Assembly: GCF_009910325.1 (NCBI RefSeq)
Contig: NZ_SUMG01000004.1
Span: 124,001 to 188,000, forward strand
Origin: Isachenkonia alkalipeptolytica
Lineage (GTDB): Bacteria > Bacillota > Clostridia > Peptostreptococcales > T1SED10-28
DNA: 64,000 bases
Reading direction: 5' to 3'
This document shows positions 16,197 through 24,214 of the stretch, in pieces. The notes beneath the pieces are model-generated. The model had not been told where the DNA came from, did no database searches, and was given only the letters and a program-made list of their open reading frames with translations. Both the position numbers and the translations under genes were made by a program. Numbering within the stretch: the first letter of the stretch is position 1; each line of letters begins with the position of its first letter.

Positions 16197-16964
16197 ATGC
16201 GAATAATTATTTCACCGGCAAAGAAAATGACGCGGGACACGGATTCCTTAGAATACAGGAGCTTACCGGATTTCTTAGAGGAGACGGAAAAGCTTTTAAA
16301 ATATTTAAGGAGTATCAGTTATGAAGAGTTAAAAAAACTTTGGAAATGCAGTGATAAAATAGCAAATGAGAATTACAATCGAATTCAAAACATGGACCTT
16401 ACCCGGCAACTAACCCCGGCGATCCTGGCCTATGAAGGGATACAGTATCAATATATGGCCCCGGGGGTATTCGACAATGACGAATTGGAATACCTAGAAG
16501 AGCACCTGCGGATTTTATCGGGCTTTTACGGCATTCTTCGTCCCTTTGACGGTGTGGTGCCCTACCGGCTGGAGATGGCCTCGAAATTGAAGGCGTTTGA
16601 AGCTGCAACCCTCTATGATTATTGGGGAGGGAAGTTGGCAAAACAGCTGTTTTCGGAAAGTGATTGTATCGTAAACCTGGCATCCAAGGAATACAGTAAA
16701 AGCATTACCCCTTATATGAACGACTCCATTCGCCTGGTCAACTGTGTTTTCGGAGAGAGGGAAAAGGGCAAAGTCGTAGAAAAAGCAGCCCGGGTAAAAA
16801 TGGCCAGGGGTGAAATGGTTCGCTTTATGGCGGAGGAGAAGGTCAAGGATGTAGAGGCATTAAAAAACTTTCACTATCTTGATTACAGGTTCGCTGAGGA
16901 TTTATCCGACGGGGAGAATTATATCTTTATTCAGAATACTCCCTTGAAAGACCAAGATTTTTAA
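16197..16964 (+). CDS. yaaA: Peroxide-stress resistance protein YaaA (DUF328/UPF0246)
   Basis: 255 residues matching YaaA across its length: start MRIIISPAKKM, central LSGFYGILRPFDGVVPYRLEM, and the later NLASKEYSK and MARGEMVRFM. In E. coli YaaA lowers free iron and limits Fenton damage after hydrogen peroxide stress; related proteins have a DNA-binding helix-hairpin-helix-like fold. It is cytosolic. Start supported by ACAGGAGG. In an anaerobe it would protect against oxygen exposure. A promoter for the next gene lies in its last codons. Confidence 0.95.
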   Translation: MRIIISPAKKMTRDTDSLEYRSLPDFLEETEKLLKYLRSISYEELKKLWKCSDKIANENYNRIQNMDLTRQLTPAILAYEGIQYQYMAPGVFDNDELEYLEEHLRILSGFYGILRPFDGVVPYRLEMASKLKAFEAATLYDYWGGKLAKQLFSESDCIVNLASKEYSKSITPYMNDSIRLVNCVFGEREKGKVVEKAARVKMARGEMVRFMAEEKVKDVEALKNFHYLDYRFAEDLSDGENYIFIQNTPLKDQDF

Positions 16965-16973
16965 TGGTATAAT
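16944..16973 (+). promoter_or_regulatory. Sigma-A promoter for the 17109 gene, inside the 3' end of yaaA
   Basis: TTGAAA (16944-16949), 18 bases, TATAAT (16968-16973). The -35 box is coding sequence of yaaA; the -10 box lies just past its stop. Confidence 0.6.
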
Positions 16974-17108
16974 GACACTATATTTTCTAAATTTTGGAAC
17001 AATAAAAAAGAAAAACATATCATAAATACTAATAGCCCGGCATAGTAGCTATATAGACTTGGTACCGAAGTGTTCACTCTTTGAAAGAAAAGAATGGGAG
17101 AGAGTTGC

Positions 17109-17546
17109 ATGAAAAATAAGAAGTTATTATTGAAATTTTTCATACTACTAGGAATAGTCATTGTTTCCTTTGTTTTTATAAACCAACGGCAGACCACTTA
17201 TGGAAACCTCCTGGAAAGAAATTTAGGAGGAAAAACTATTTCTGAAATTTCCATTCGACATTACACGCAAAAAGAGGATAAAAATATAAGATTAATTTCG
17301 CAGGAGAAAATATCAAAATTAACCTCGGATCTATCTGAAATGGAACTCAATCGGACACGTACAGCGATGGGGCGTAATTATATTGTCCTTTTCCACACCG
17401 AGGAAGGTTATAGTTTTGCTATGAGCTTTGATGATAAGGGAGTTTTGAGAATTCCTGGTGAAAAGACCGACTTCCGGATACAAGGAGAGAATCTTTTGCT
17501 CGAAGGTTTGCACTCCTTCGACGACAAATGGAACATGATAGATTGA
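17109..17546 (+). CDS. Small exported or anchored protein of unknown function, paralog of 18033
   Basis: 145 residues from ATG 17109 (GGGAGAG upstream; an ATG at 17094 overlaps the ribosome site). One N-terminal hydrophobic helix (about 5-23) is followed by TYGNLLERNLGGKTISEISIRHY, which parallels TYGDKIQELIGGREVEKIEIRL in the gene at 18033. The remaining part looks like a small beta domain outside the membrane. The two genes are probably tandem duplicates separated by about 490 bases. No family recognised. Confidence 0.7.
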   Translation: MKNKKLLLKFFILLGIVIVSFVFINQRQTTYGNLLERNLGGKTISEISIRHYTQKEDKNIRLISQEKISKLTSDLSEMELNRTRTAMGRNYIVLFHTEEGYSFAMSFDDKGVLRIPGEKTDFRIQGENLLLEGLHSFDDKWNMID

Positions 17547-17559
17547 TTTGAGCAAAGTG

Positions 17560-17596
17560 AAAAGATCCTTTCTGTTCTCCTCGACAGGGCCTTTTT
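17560..17596 (+). terminator. Probable terminator after the 17109 gene
   Basis: AAAAG-A-TCC pairs with GGG-C-CTTTT around a CTGT/ACAG inner stem and ends in CTTTTT. Confidence 0.55.
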
Positions 17597-18032
17597 GCAT
17601 GGAATCTTATGAGGTTTAGGAAGGGGACGGAAGAGGAAACCTAAGGCACATGGTTATGGTATAAGGATTAAATAATGAGTACATAATTGTTCACTTAAAA
17701 GTTGAAGCATAATGATAGCTATGGTACTTGCTTTACATTCCCAGGACATTTCTTATTATGTTAGTCGTAACCTAATAAGGGTATCTTCATTATATATTCT
17801 TACATTTATTACCGTGGTATCCAAAGGCTTGTACCTGGTCACACCGAGTATGGTATAGAAGAATACCCTGCTGCAGAAAAACGGGAGAATAAGCAGGGGT
17901 CGGTATTTGTGGATGTATAATCTAATAGGTGGCACAACTACTGTAAGATCCATAATCGAGATGTTTTTTTGTGGGGTTAAAATGGAAGGCATAGAGTACT
18001 TTTAACTGAATTCAAGAATTGGAGGAGATATA
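17597..18032 (+). other. Intergenic stretch between the paralogs, possible gene remnant
   Basis: No complete gene is supported in these 430 bases. A stop-free run of 49 codons (17771-17917) without a start reads as fairly protein-like (RLVPGHTEYGIEEYPAAEKR), so it could be the tail of a lost gene. A minus-strand frame of 78 codons lacks a ribosome site. GGAGGAG at the right end serves the next gene. Confidence 0.35.
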
Positions 18033-18449
18033 ATGAAGAATCGGGGAATCTTTCTATTAATCTCTGTAGCACTGATCATGGTTTTTATTTTTTTTCAAAA
18101 CGGAAGTGTAACCTATGGTGACAAGATACAAGAGTTAATCGGTGGTAGGGAAGTGGAGAAAATCGAAATAAGGTTGGACGACGGCACAACCGTTGCAGTC
18201 ATTGAAGACCAAGAGACAATCGATGAGATTGTTGAAAAACCACGAAATATGAACCTGGAGGAAACCGAGGAAATCCATGATCCGGTAGAGGATTTTTATT
18301 TGGATTTTCATACTAGGGAAGGGAATTTTTTGATTACGGTAAACGAAGCAGTGATTGGAAGATTATATGGAGATGAAAATGCAAGTTTTACCGTGCTCGA
18401 TGAAAACATACTATATGAAATCGTTAATGATATAGCAGAGGAAGGCTAA
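18033..18449 (+). CDS. Small exported or anchored protein of unknown function, paralog of 17109
   Basis: 138 residues: an N-terminal hydrophobic helix (about 5-22), then TYGDKIQELIGGREVEKIEIRLDDG and an acidic C-terminal domain of probable strands. It shares length, topology and the TYG...GG motif with the protein at 17109. GGAGGAG precedes the ATG. Likely faces the outside of the cell; function unknown. Confidence 0.7.
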   Translation: MKNRGIFLLISVALIMVFIFFQNGSVTYGDKIQELIGGREVEKIEIRLDDGTTVAVIEDQETIDEIVEKPRNMNLEETEEIHDPVEDFYLDFHTREGNFLITVNEAVIGRLYGDENASFTVLDENILYEIVNDIAEEG

Positions 18450-18590
18450 ACTAGAGGAGGAAGCGTAGATCGCAGGAAAAATGCATCTGAAGTTTTCGGA
18501 ATAGTCAATCAAAACAAGACGTAAAGGCTTAGGGTAGCGGTCTGCTTGAAAGATGAAGAATGATCTTTATCAATAGGGAGGAGGAGAATT

Positions 18591-19859
18591 ATGAAGCTTA
18601 CGTTGGAAAAATTTTGGCTGGATGATATGATCTTCGGAGAGGATACCGGGATTCGTGGTACCACTTTAACCGTGAACAGAGAGGAAATCATTAAAATCAT
18701 TAAGGAAGATAAGCGAATTGCCAAAGTTCACATCGACATTGTTAAACCCGGAGAATCCGTCCGTCTATATTCCGTTCGTGATGTAATTGAACCCAGAGTT
18801 AAAGTTTCGGGAGCTGGTGAGTTGTTCCCCGGCTTGCTCGGCGGTGCGGATCCGGTGGGCGAGGGTGTTACCAAAGCCTTTAAAAATGTGGCAGTAGTAC
18901 CCCTCGGAGAAGTTGCCGGAGTAAAGGAAGGAATTATCGACATGTCCGGTCCGGGAGCAGCGTACACGCCCTTTTCAAAAATGAAAAATCTCGTGTTGGA
19001 CTGTGAACCGATAAGTGGTTTGGAAACCCAGCGGTATGAAGAGGCTCTGCGGCTGGCGGGTCTTAAAATTGCCCGGTATATAGGCAAAAGCTGTGAAAAG
19101 GTAAGAACTCAAGATAAAACCGTCTACGAAACCCTACCCATAGAAGCACAAGGACATAAGTACCCGGACTTACCAAAGGTGGGTTACGTTTATATGCTTC
19201 AAAGCCAGGGGCTCCGACACGATACATATGTCTATGGTGTGGACGCTAAAGAGATAACACCTAGGTTGATGTATCCCACAGAAGTCATGGACGGAGCGAT
19301 TGTCAGCAGCAACTGCGTAATCGCCTCCGATAAGAATACCTCCTATCATCATTTGAACAATCCGATCATTGAAGATTTATATGAGCGTCACGGTAAAGAT
19401 CTCAATTTTTGCGGGGTGATTATCACCAATCAAAACGTCACCTTAGAGGATAAAGATCAAGCCTCCAACAAAACAGCAGAATTGGTAGAGCAATTAGGCT
19501 TGAACGGTGTCATCATTTCAAAAGAAGAGTATGGAAACACAGACACCGATTTAATGATGAATTGTAGAAAAATTGAGGAGAAAGGAATCAAAACCGTGCT
19601 TGTAACCGATGAGTATGCAGGCCGTGACGGCACTTCCCAGTCTCTGGCAGATGCTGATCCGAAAGCGGATGCGGTAGTGTCAACCGGGAATGCCAATGAA
19701 ACGATCATGCTAGCCCCTATGGATAAAGTAATTGGAAAAATCGATTCATCAGATCAAGCTGAAGAAGGCATGGAACAAGACCGGAATATAGAAGTGGAAA
19801 TACAGTCCATAATCGGGGCAACCAACGAGTTGGGCTTTAATAAAATGGGCACAAGATAA
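18591..19859 (+). CDS. Glycine/sarcosine/betaine reductase component B, GrdE-like proprotein
   Basis: 422 residues, close to the usual 428, and alike from end to end: KVHIDIVKPGESVRLYSVRDVIEPRVK, GIIDMSGPGAAYTPFSK, YPTEVMDGAIVSSNC, and SIIGATNELGFNK at the C-terminus. In this family the proprotein is cleaved at Asn-Cys and the Cys becomes a pyruvoyl group binding the amino substrate; here this is Cys242 in SSNCVIASDKN. Component B normally works with a selenoprotein subunit (GrdB, GrdF or GrdH), none of which is nearby. Whether glycine, sarcosine or betaine is the substrate cannot be told. A start at ATG 18591 follows GGGAGGAGG. An HD-domain gene follows. Confidence 0.88.
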   Translation: MKLTLEKFWLDDMIFGEDTGIRGTTLTVNREEIIKIIKEDKRIAKVHIDIVKPGESVRLYSVRDVIEPRVKVSGAGELFPGLLGGADPVGEGVTKAFKNVAVVPLGEVAGVKEGIIDMSGPGAAYTPFSKMKNLVLDCEPISGLETQRYEEALRLAGLKIARYIGKSCEKVRTQDKTVYETLPIEAQGHKYPDLPKVGYVYMLQSQGLRHDTYVYGVDAKEITPRLMYPTEVMDGAIVSSNCVIASDKNTSYHHLNNPIIEDLYERHGKDLNFCGVIITNQNVTLEDKDQASNKTAELVEQLGLNGVIISKEEYGNTDTDLMMNCRKIEEKGIKTVLVTDEYAGRDGTSQSLADADPKADAVVSTGNANETIMLAPMDKVIGKIDSSDQAEEGMEQDRNIEVEIQSIIGATNELGFNKMGTR

Positions 19860-19923
19860 TACCGGTTCATTTCCTTGAATTCTGAAAAGGAGCTGTGAAA
19901 AATTTATGGGAGGAGGAGATCGT

Positions 19924-20538
19924 TTGAATAAATTGGACAAGGTAAAAGAATACGCATTAAGTAAATTGCACACGGAAGTTACCGCCCATGATTTTTCTCA
20001 TTCCTTAAGGGTAATGAAAATAGCAAATCATATCGGAAACAAGATGACCGGGGATGTGGATATGGAAATTATCAACGTTGCCGGGTTAACCCACGACATC
20101 ATTGATAAAAAAGTTGCTCCCAACATAGAGGAGGCAATCAGAAGTTTGTCAGAAGAATTACTAAAGATCGGCTATACAGCCTCCCAGATGGAGCATGTGT
20201 TGGACATTATTCAAAACCTCTCTTTTTCCAGTGGGAAGACACCGAGAACCCTGGAAGGAAAAATTGTTCAAGATGCCGACCGGCTGGAAGCCATTGGAGC
20301 CATAGCCATAGCCAGAACTTTTGCCTATGGAGGGAGATTAAACAGACCCATATATGAAGAAGGGGACAAGAGTACCGGAATTGCCCATTTTTATGACAAA
20401 CTGCTATTACTAAAAGACCGCATGCATACAGAGGTTGGAAAAGAAATTGCATTATCAAGACATGAATTTATGAAAGATTATTTAAGGCAATTTTATAAGG
20501 AATGGAGCCTAGAGGATTTAGAACAGGATAACCCTTAA
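19924..20538 (+). CDS. HD-domain phosphohydrolase, YedJ type
   Basis: 204 residues from TTG 19924. An ATG at 19906 is in frame but overlaps GGGAGGAGG, which is spaced correctly for the TTG. The metal ligands of the HD fold are visible: HDFSHSLRV (His22, His26), THDII (His57-Asp58) and QDADRLEAIGAIAIAR with its Asp. The last motif is characteristic of YedJ-like phosphohydrolases of unknown substrate. It lies 64 bases after the GrdE-like gene and may share its transcript. Confidence 0.88.
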   Translation: MNKLDKVKEYALSKLHTEVTAHDFSHSLRVMKIANHIGNKMTGDVDMEIINVAGLTHDIIDKKVAPNIEEAIRSLSEELLKIGYTASQMEHVLDIIQNLSFSSGKTPRTLEGKIVQDADRLEAIGAIAIARTFAYGGRLNRPIYEEGDKSTGIAHFYDKLLLLKDRMHTEVGKEIALSRHEFMKDYLRQFYKEWSLEDLEQDNP

Positions 20539-20633
20539 CGGAAGGGGAAAGAGAATATGTTTGTGAGGCTCAGTAGATACCGGACAGAGGTTTTAATCCT
20601 TTTCGAAGCTTGCTAAGCCTTCTTTACAGTCTT

Positions 20634-20669
20634 ATCTCCGCCGGGAGATGTAGAGGGAACAAGACCCTC
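20634..20669 (+). other. Two tandem hairpins in the leader of the 20778 gene
   Basis: ATCTCC-GCCG-GGAGAT (20634-20649) is followed three bases later by GAGGG-AACAAGA-CCCTC (20653-20669). They lie within a 239-base gap with no gene. No U-run follows either, so they may be a structured leader. I could not match a known riboswitch class. Confidence 0.35.
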
Positions 20670-20777
20670 GACGGTTATAAAATGAAGTAGTATAGGCTAT
20701 TATTAAGGGAGTCTAAGAAGGGTAAGAATTTAATCGATTATAAGAATGAATAATTTTATCGAGAAGAGGAATCGCCC

Positions 20778-21179
20778 ATGAAAAGAAATAAAGCCATGTA
20801 TGGGATGGCCCGGATTTTAGTTTTAGCTTTGACGTTTTTATTGGTGTCCACGGTGTTGAACTCTGAATATCTGTTTCAGTGGGTGGCCCATAACCGGATG
20901 TTTTATTTAGTACTGTGTGTTATTCCCTTCGTCCTATTCCTATTGAATAAAATACTTCTATCAAGATTTATCACCGTGGGGATTGTTGCAGGTATTTTTA
21001 TCGGAAATTATTTCGGGGGATGGATTAAAACCTACAATGAAAGCAGAATTGTTGACAACATGAGTGCAGAAGAAATTGCCCGATTGCAACATCACCCCGG
21101 TTTTGAAATTTGGATGGGGGCAGTTTTATTTACCGCAGTTATCGGAATGATTATTCATCGAGTTCTTGGGAAAAATTAA
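20778..21179 (+). CDS. Four-helix membrane protein of unknown function
   Basis: 133 residues with four hydrophobic helices (about 9-26, 38-56, 62-80 and 110-127) and a short charged loop (NESRIVDNMSAEEIARLQHH) between the third and fourth. A clear ribosome site is lacking (AGAGGA). It is preceded by a hairpin-containing leader. I recognise no family. Confidence 0.65.
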   Translation: MKRNKAMYGMARILVLALTFLLVSTVLNSEYLFQWVAHNRMFYLVLCVIPFVLFLLNKILLSRFITVGIVAGIFIGNYFGGWIKTYNESRIVDNMSAEEIARLQHHPGFEIWMGAVLFTAVIGMIIHRVLGKN

Positions 21180-21231
21180 GAATCAAACGAAGATAATTAA
21201 ACAGTAGGAAATAATAAAATGGAGGGATCAT

Positions 21232-21993
21232 ATGGAAAATCTGTATCAAAATCCGAAGTATTATGAAATTGCTTTTTCCTATCGGGATATTCAAGGGGAA
21301 GTGGATACCTTTGAAGAAAGCATCCAACGGTTTTCTAAAATACCCGTAACCAATGTTTTGGAAATCGGATGTGGAAACAGTCCGCATATGAGGGAGTTGG
21401 TAAACCGAGGATACCGCTATCATGGAATTGATCTCAGTGAAGCAATGCTGGATTATGCAAGGGAAAAGTCAAAAGACATCAAGGGAAAAGTACATTTCAC
21501 CTGTGCCGACATGACGGATTTCACCCTTCCCCGTCAAGTGGACTTTGTTTATATCCCCCTGGGTTCTTTATATGCAAAAACCAACGAAAATTTAAATGCC
21601 CATTTTGACTCGATTAGCCGGGTGCTGAAAAAGGGAGGGCTCTATTTGTTGGATTGGTGTGTGAATTTCGAGCCTTTAGGTGAAACAAAAGATTCATGGG
21701 AAATGGAAGAAGAGGGAATCCTAGTGGAAACGGAGTTTTCCATAAGCAAGTTGAACAAAGTAACCCAAACCTACGAGGAGGGGATCACCTTACAGGTTAA
21801 GGATCATGGAAAAGAAATGAGCTTTACTCAAAAGGATCTAAGACGGGCAATTTATCCCCAGGAATTTCTGTTTCTACTCCAGGGAAGAGAGGATTTTGAA
21901 TTTATCGGCTGGTGGAATGATTGGGACTTAAATCGGCCCATAAAGGGCACGGAGACAATCAGCCGTCCGATAACGATCATACGAAAGCAATAA
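21232..21993 (+). CDS. Class I SAM-dependent methyltransferase
   Basis: 253 residues: motif I VLEIGCGNSPHMRELV, HGIDLSEAMLDYA at the acidic strand end, then VHFTCADMTDF, FVYIPLGSLYAKT and LKKGGLYLLDWC. This is the standard Rossmann methyltransferase fold with an extra beta C-terminal domain, as in small-molecule methyltransferases. GGAGGG precedes the ATG. The substrate is unknown. ridA follows closely. Confidence 0.88.
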   Translation: MENLYQNPKYYEIAFSYRDIQGEVDTFEESIQRFSKIPVTNVLEIGCGNSPHMRELVNRGYRYHGIDLSEAMLDYAREKSKDIKGKVHFTCADMTDFTLPRQVDFVYIPLGSLYAKTNENLNAHFDSISRVLKKGGLYLLDWCVNFEPLGETKDSWEMEEEGILVETEFSISKLNKVTQTYEEGITLQVKDHGKEMSFTQKDLRRAIYPQEFLFLLQGREDFEFIGWWNDWDLNRPIKGTETISRPITIIRKQ

Positions 21994-22055
21994 AAAGCCT
22001 GATTTTTTTATTAAGGATCCGGGAAGCTCATAATTTAAACAAGGAGGCGTTAACA

Positions 22056-22436
22056 ATGGCAAGAAAAGCGTTCAATGCAAAAGAAGCGGTGGCCGTGGGG
22101 CCTTATTCCCACGCTGTAGAGGCCGGAGGCTTTTTATACTTATCGGGACAAACCCCGATTGATTCCACTACCGGTAAATTGGTGGAGGGAGATATTACCG
22201 ACCAAACCGAGCAGTGTTTTAATAATCTGATGCATGTTTTAGCTTCCGCCGACTTAACCTCCGATGCAGTCATAAAAGTAAAGGTTTTTCTGACGGATAT
22301 GGAAAACTTTCACGGGATGAACTCGGTTTATGAGAAGCAGTTCTCAAAGCCATTTCCTGCACGAACCACCATCGGTGTTAAGGAACTCCCCCTCGGGGCC
22401 CAGGTGGAAATTGAAATGGTTGCAAGAAGAGCTTAG
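22056..22436 (+). CDS. ridA: RidA family enamine/imine deaminase
   Basis: 126 residues from ATG 22056 after AAGGAGG; the frame is open further upstream but overlaps the methyltransferase. RidA hydrolyses reactive 2-aminoacrylate and related enamines released by PLP enzymes, forming a cytosolic trimer. The typical blocks are present: VGPYSHAVEAGGFLYLSGQ at the start, and PARTTIGVKELPLGAQVEIE at the end with the catalytic Arg of PARTT. Confidence 0.95.
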   Translation: MARKAFNAKEAVAVGPYSHAVEAGGFLYLSGQTPIDSTTGKLVEGDITDQTEQCFNNLMHVLASADLTSDAVIKVKVFLTDMENFHGMNSVYEKQFSKPFPARTTIGVKELPLGAQVEIEMVARRA

Positions 22437-22523
22437 ATGACAGCGGGACGGAGATTTTGTCATCTTATTTGAAACCTTTCAGGAATTATCAAAAGCTTTA
22501 CTAGACTAAAGGAGGCGAAAGCG

Positions 22524-23330
22524 ATGAAACTTACCGTGCTGGTGGATAACAATACCTATATCGATCAATACTGTTATGGAGAACCAGCGGTTTCTTATTA
22601 CATCGAAGATGAGGATACAAAGCTGTTGTTGGATACCGGATACTCCGATGTGTTTCTGAAAAACGCTAAAAACTTGGGTGTAAACCTGAAGAACCTAAAT
22701 ACCATTGTCATTACCCACGGCCATGATGACCATACCGGAGGATTGCAATACTATTTTGAACATAGAAAAGACCTGAACTTCACGGTAATTGCCCATCCCG
22801 AAGCTTTTCATGAAAAAAAGAAAGATGGTCTAAGGATATCTGCTCCAATTAATGAAGAGGAAGTAAAGGATCGGTGTCATTTGTTTCTTTCAAAAGAGCC
22901 GGTGCAGATCAGCGCCAATATCACTTTTCTCGGAGAAATCCCTCAAGCAAACAGTTTCGAGAAGCGGGAAGCTATGGGAGAACAGATCCTTAAGGGAAAG
23001 GCCTTTGATGACTTTTTGCTGGATGACAGCGCCTTAGTATACAAAAGGGAAGATGGCATCTATATTATCACCGGCTGTTCCCATAGCGGTATATGTAATA
23101 TTATTGAATACGCCAAGGAAGTTACAAAGGAGGAAAGGGTATTAGGGGTTATCGGAGGATTTCATTTATTTGAAGTGAACGAACGGGTGCATCGGACTAT
23201 AGATTACTTAAAACAAAATAATATACAGGAATTATATGCCTGCCACTGCACTTCCTTTGAAGTTAAGGCGGAAATACACAAAGTTCTCCCCATAAAAGAA
23301 GTGGGTGTGGGTTTGCAGCTCTATTGGTAA
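22524..23330 (+). CDS. Metallo-beta-lactamase fold hydrolase
   Basis: 268 residues. The binuclear metal motif THGHDDHTGG (His65, His67, Asp69, His70) is followed by the third region GCSHSGICNII and the C-terminal GGFHLF and ACHCTS. This pattern is that of the subfamily related to the beta-ribofuranosylaminobenzene 5'-phosphate synthase-like proteins. It is a cytosolic hydrolase of unknown substrate. AAAGGAGG precedes the ATG. Confidence 0.88.
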   Translation: MKLTVLVDNNTYIDQYCYGEPAVSYYIEDEDTKLLLDTGYSDVFLKNAKNLGVNLKNLNTIVITHGHDDHTGGLQYYFEHRKDLNFTVIAHPEAFHEKKKDGLRISAPINEEEVKDRCHLFLSKEPVQISANITFLGEIPQANSFEKREAMGEQILKGKAFDDFLLDDSALVYKREDGIYIITGCSHSGICNIIEYAKEVTKEERVLGVIGGFHLFEVNERVHRTIDYLKQNNIQELYACHCTSFEVKAEIHKVLPIKEVGVGLQLYW

Positions 23331-23392
23331 GATAAAGCATAGCAATCGATGAGACTGAGTCAAGCGAGGGGTTATCTAAAGGAGGGTATCGG

Positions 23393-24124
23393 ATGGGTAC
23401 TATAAGTCTTACCGATCGAATCAAATCGTTGGCGCGGCAAAACGGAATTACCTATTTTGGTGTGGGGGACTTATCTAAAGTAGATAAAGCATTACTTGAT
23501 CAGTGGGGGGAGGATATAAGTCATTTTTCTTATGGAATTTCCTTAGGAATTCCGTTAAATAACTATATCGTGGATCAATTACCCCGAAGGTCGGAGCCAT
23601 CGGTGGTTATTAACTATAAGCATCATGCTTATGATGTGGTGAATCAGCGTCTGGACTTAGCGGCTTCCGCTGTAAGCGACTTTATACAACAGCAGGGCTA
23701 TGATGTGTTTCCCATTCCTGCATCCAAACAGGCGGATAAAGATCGAATGTATGGTGGATTTTCACATAAAATGTCAGCGGGTTTGGCAGGATTGGGATGG
23801 ATCGGGAAGAACTGTTTATTGATTACCCCGGAGGATGGACCGCGGGTACGGTGGACAACCATTTTGACCGATGCTCCCATAAAACCAGGCAAAGGACTGA
23901 TGAGTAATCAATGTGGAGATTGTATGGATTGTGTAGCGGTCTGTCCGGCAAAGGCCATTACAGGGAACCCCTTTGTAATAGGGGAGTCCCAAGAAATAAG
24001 GTTTGATGGAGAAAAGTGCGAGGCCTATTTGGAGAAAATGGAATCCGAGGGGAAGTTAAAGGTCTGCGGAATGTGTTTATACGTCTGTCCCTATGGGAAA
24101 AACAGGAGTACGAAAACCGAATAA
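23393..24124 (+). CDS. Double 4Fe-4S protein, QueG-like epoxyqueuosine reductase family
   Basis: 243 residues. The centre SAGLAGLGWIGKNCLLITPEDGPRVRW is typical of the QueG-like reductase family. It is followed by two ferredoxin-type clusters, CGDCMDCVAVCP and CGMCLYVCPYGK, with eight Cys. True QueG is longer and has cobalamin-binding and HEAT parts. This shorter version belongs to the broader paralog group found in anaerobes and may reduce another substrate. AAAGGAGGG precedes the ATG. Confidence 0.85.
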   Translation: MGTISLTDRIKSLARQNGITYFGVGDLSKVDKALLDQWGEDISHFSYGISLGIPLNNYIVDQLPRRSEPSVVINYKHHAYDVVNQRLDLAASAVSDFIQQQGYDVFPIPASKQADKDRMYGGFSHKMSAGLAGLGWIGKNCLLITPEDGPRVRWTTILTDAPIKPGKGLMSNQCGDCMDCVAVCPAKAITGNPFVIGESQEIRFDGEKCEAYLEKMESEGKLKVCGMCLYVCPYGKNRSTKTE

Positions 24125-24214
24125 TCAAGGAGGATGGCGAAAGCAGGAATAAAATTCACAAACAACGAATTATTTAGATCATAATGCAGTTAATAAAAAT
24201 AAAGGAGCCTGCCG

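Noticed and set aside
17756-17992. 78-codon minus-strand frame between the paralogs
   Set aside because: No ribosome site and no motif; the opposite strand has a more protein-like stretch.
20539-20777. T-box or known riboswitch in the leader
   Set aside because: No T-box AGGGTGGNACCGCG or other class consensus was found by eye.
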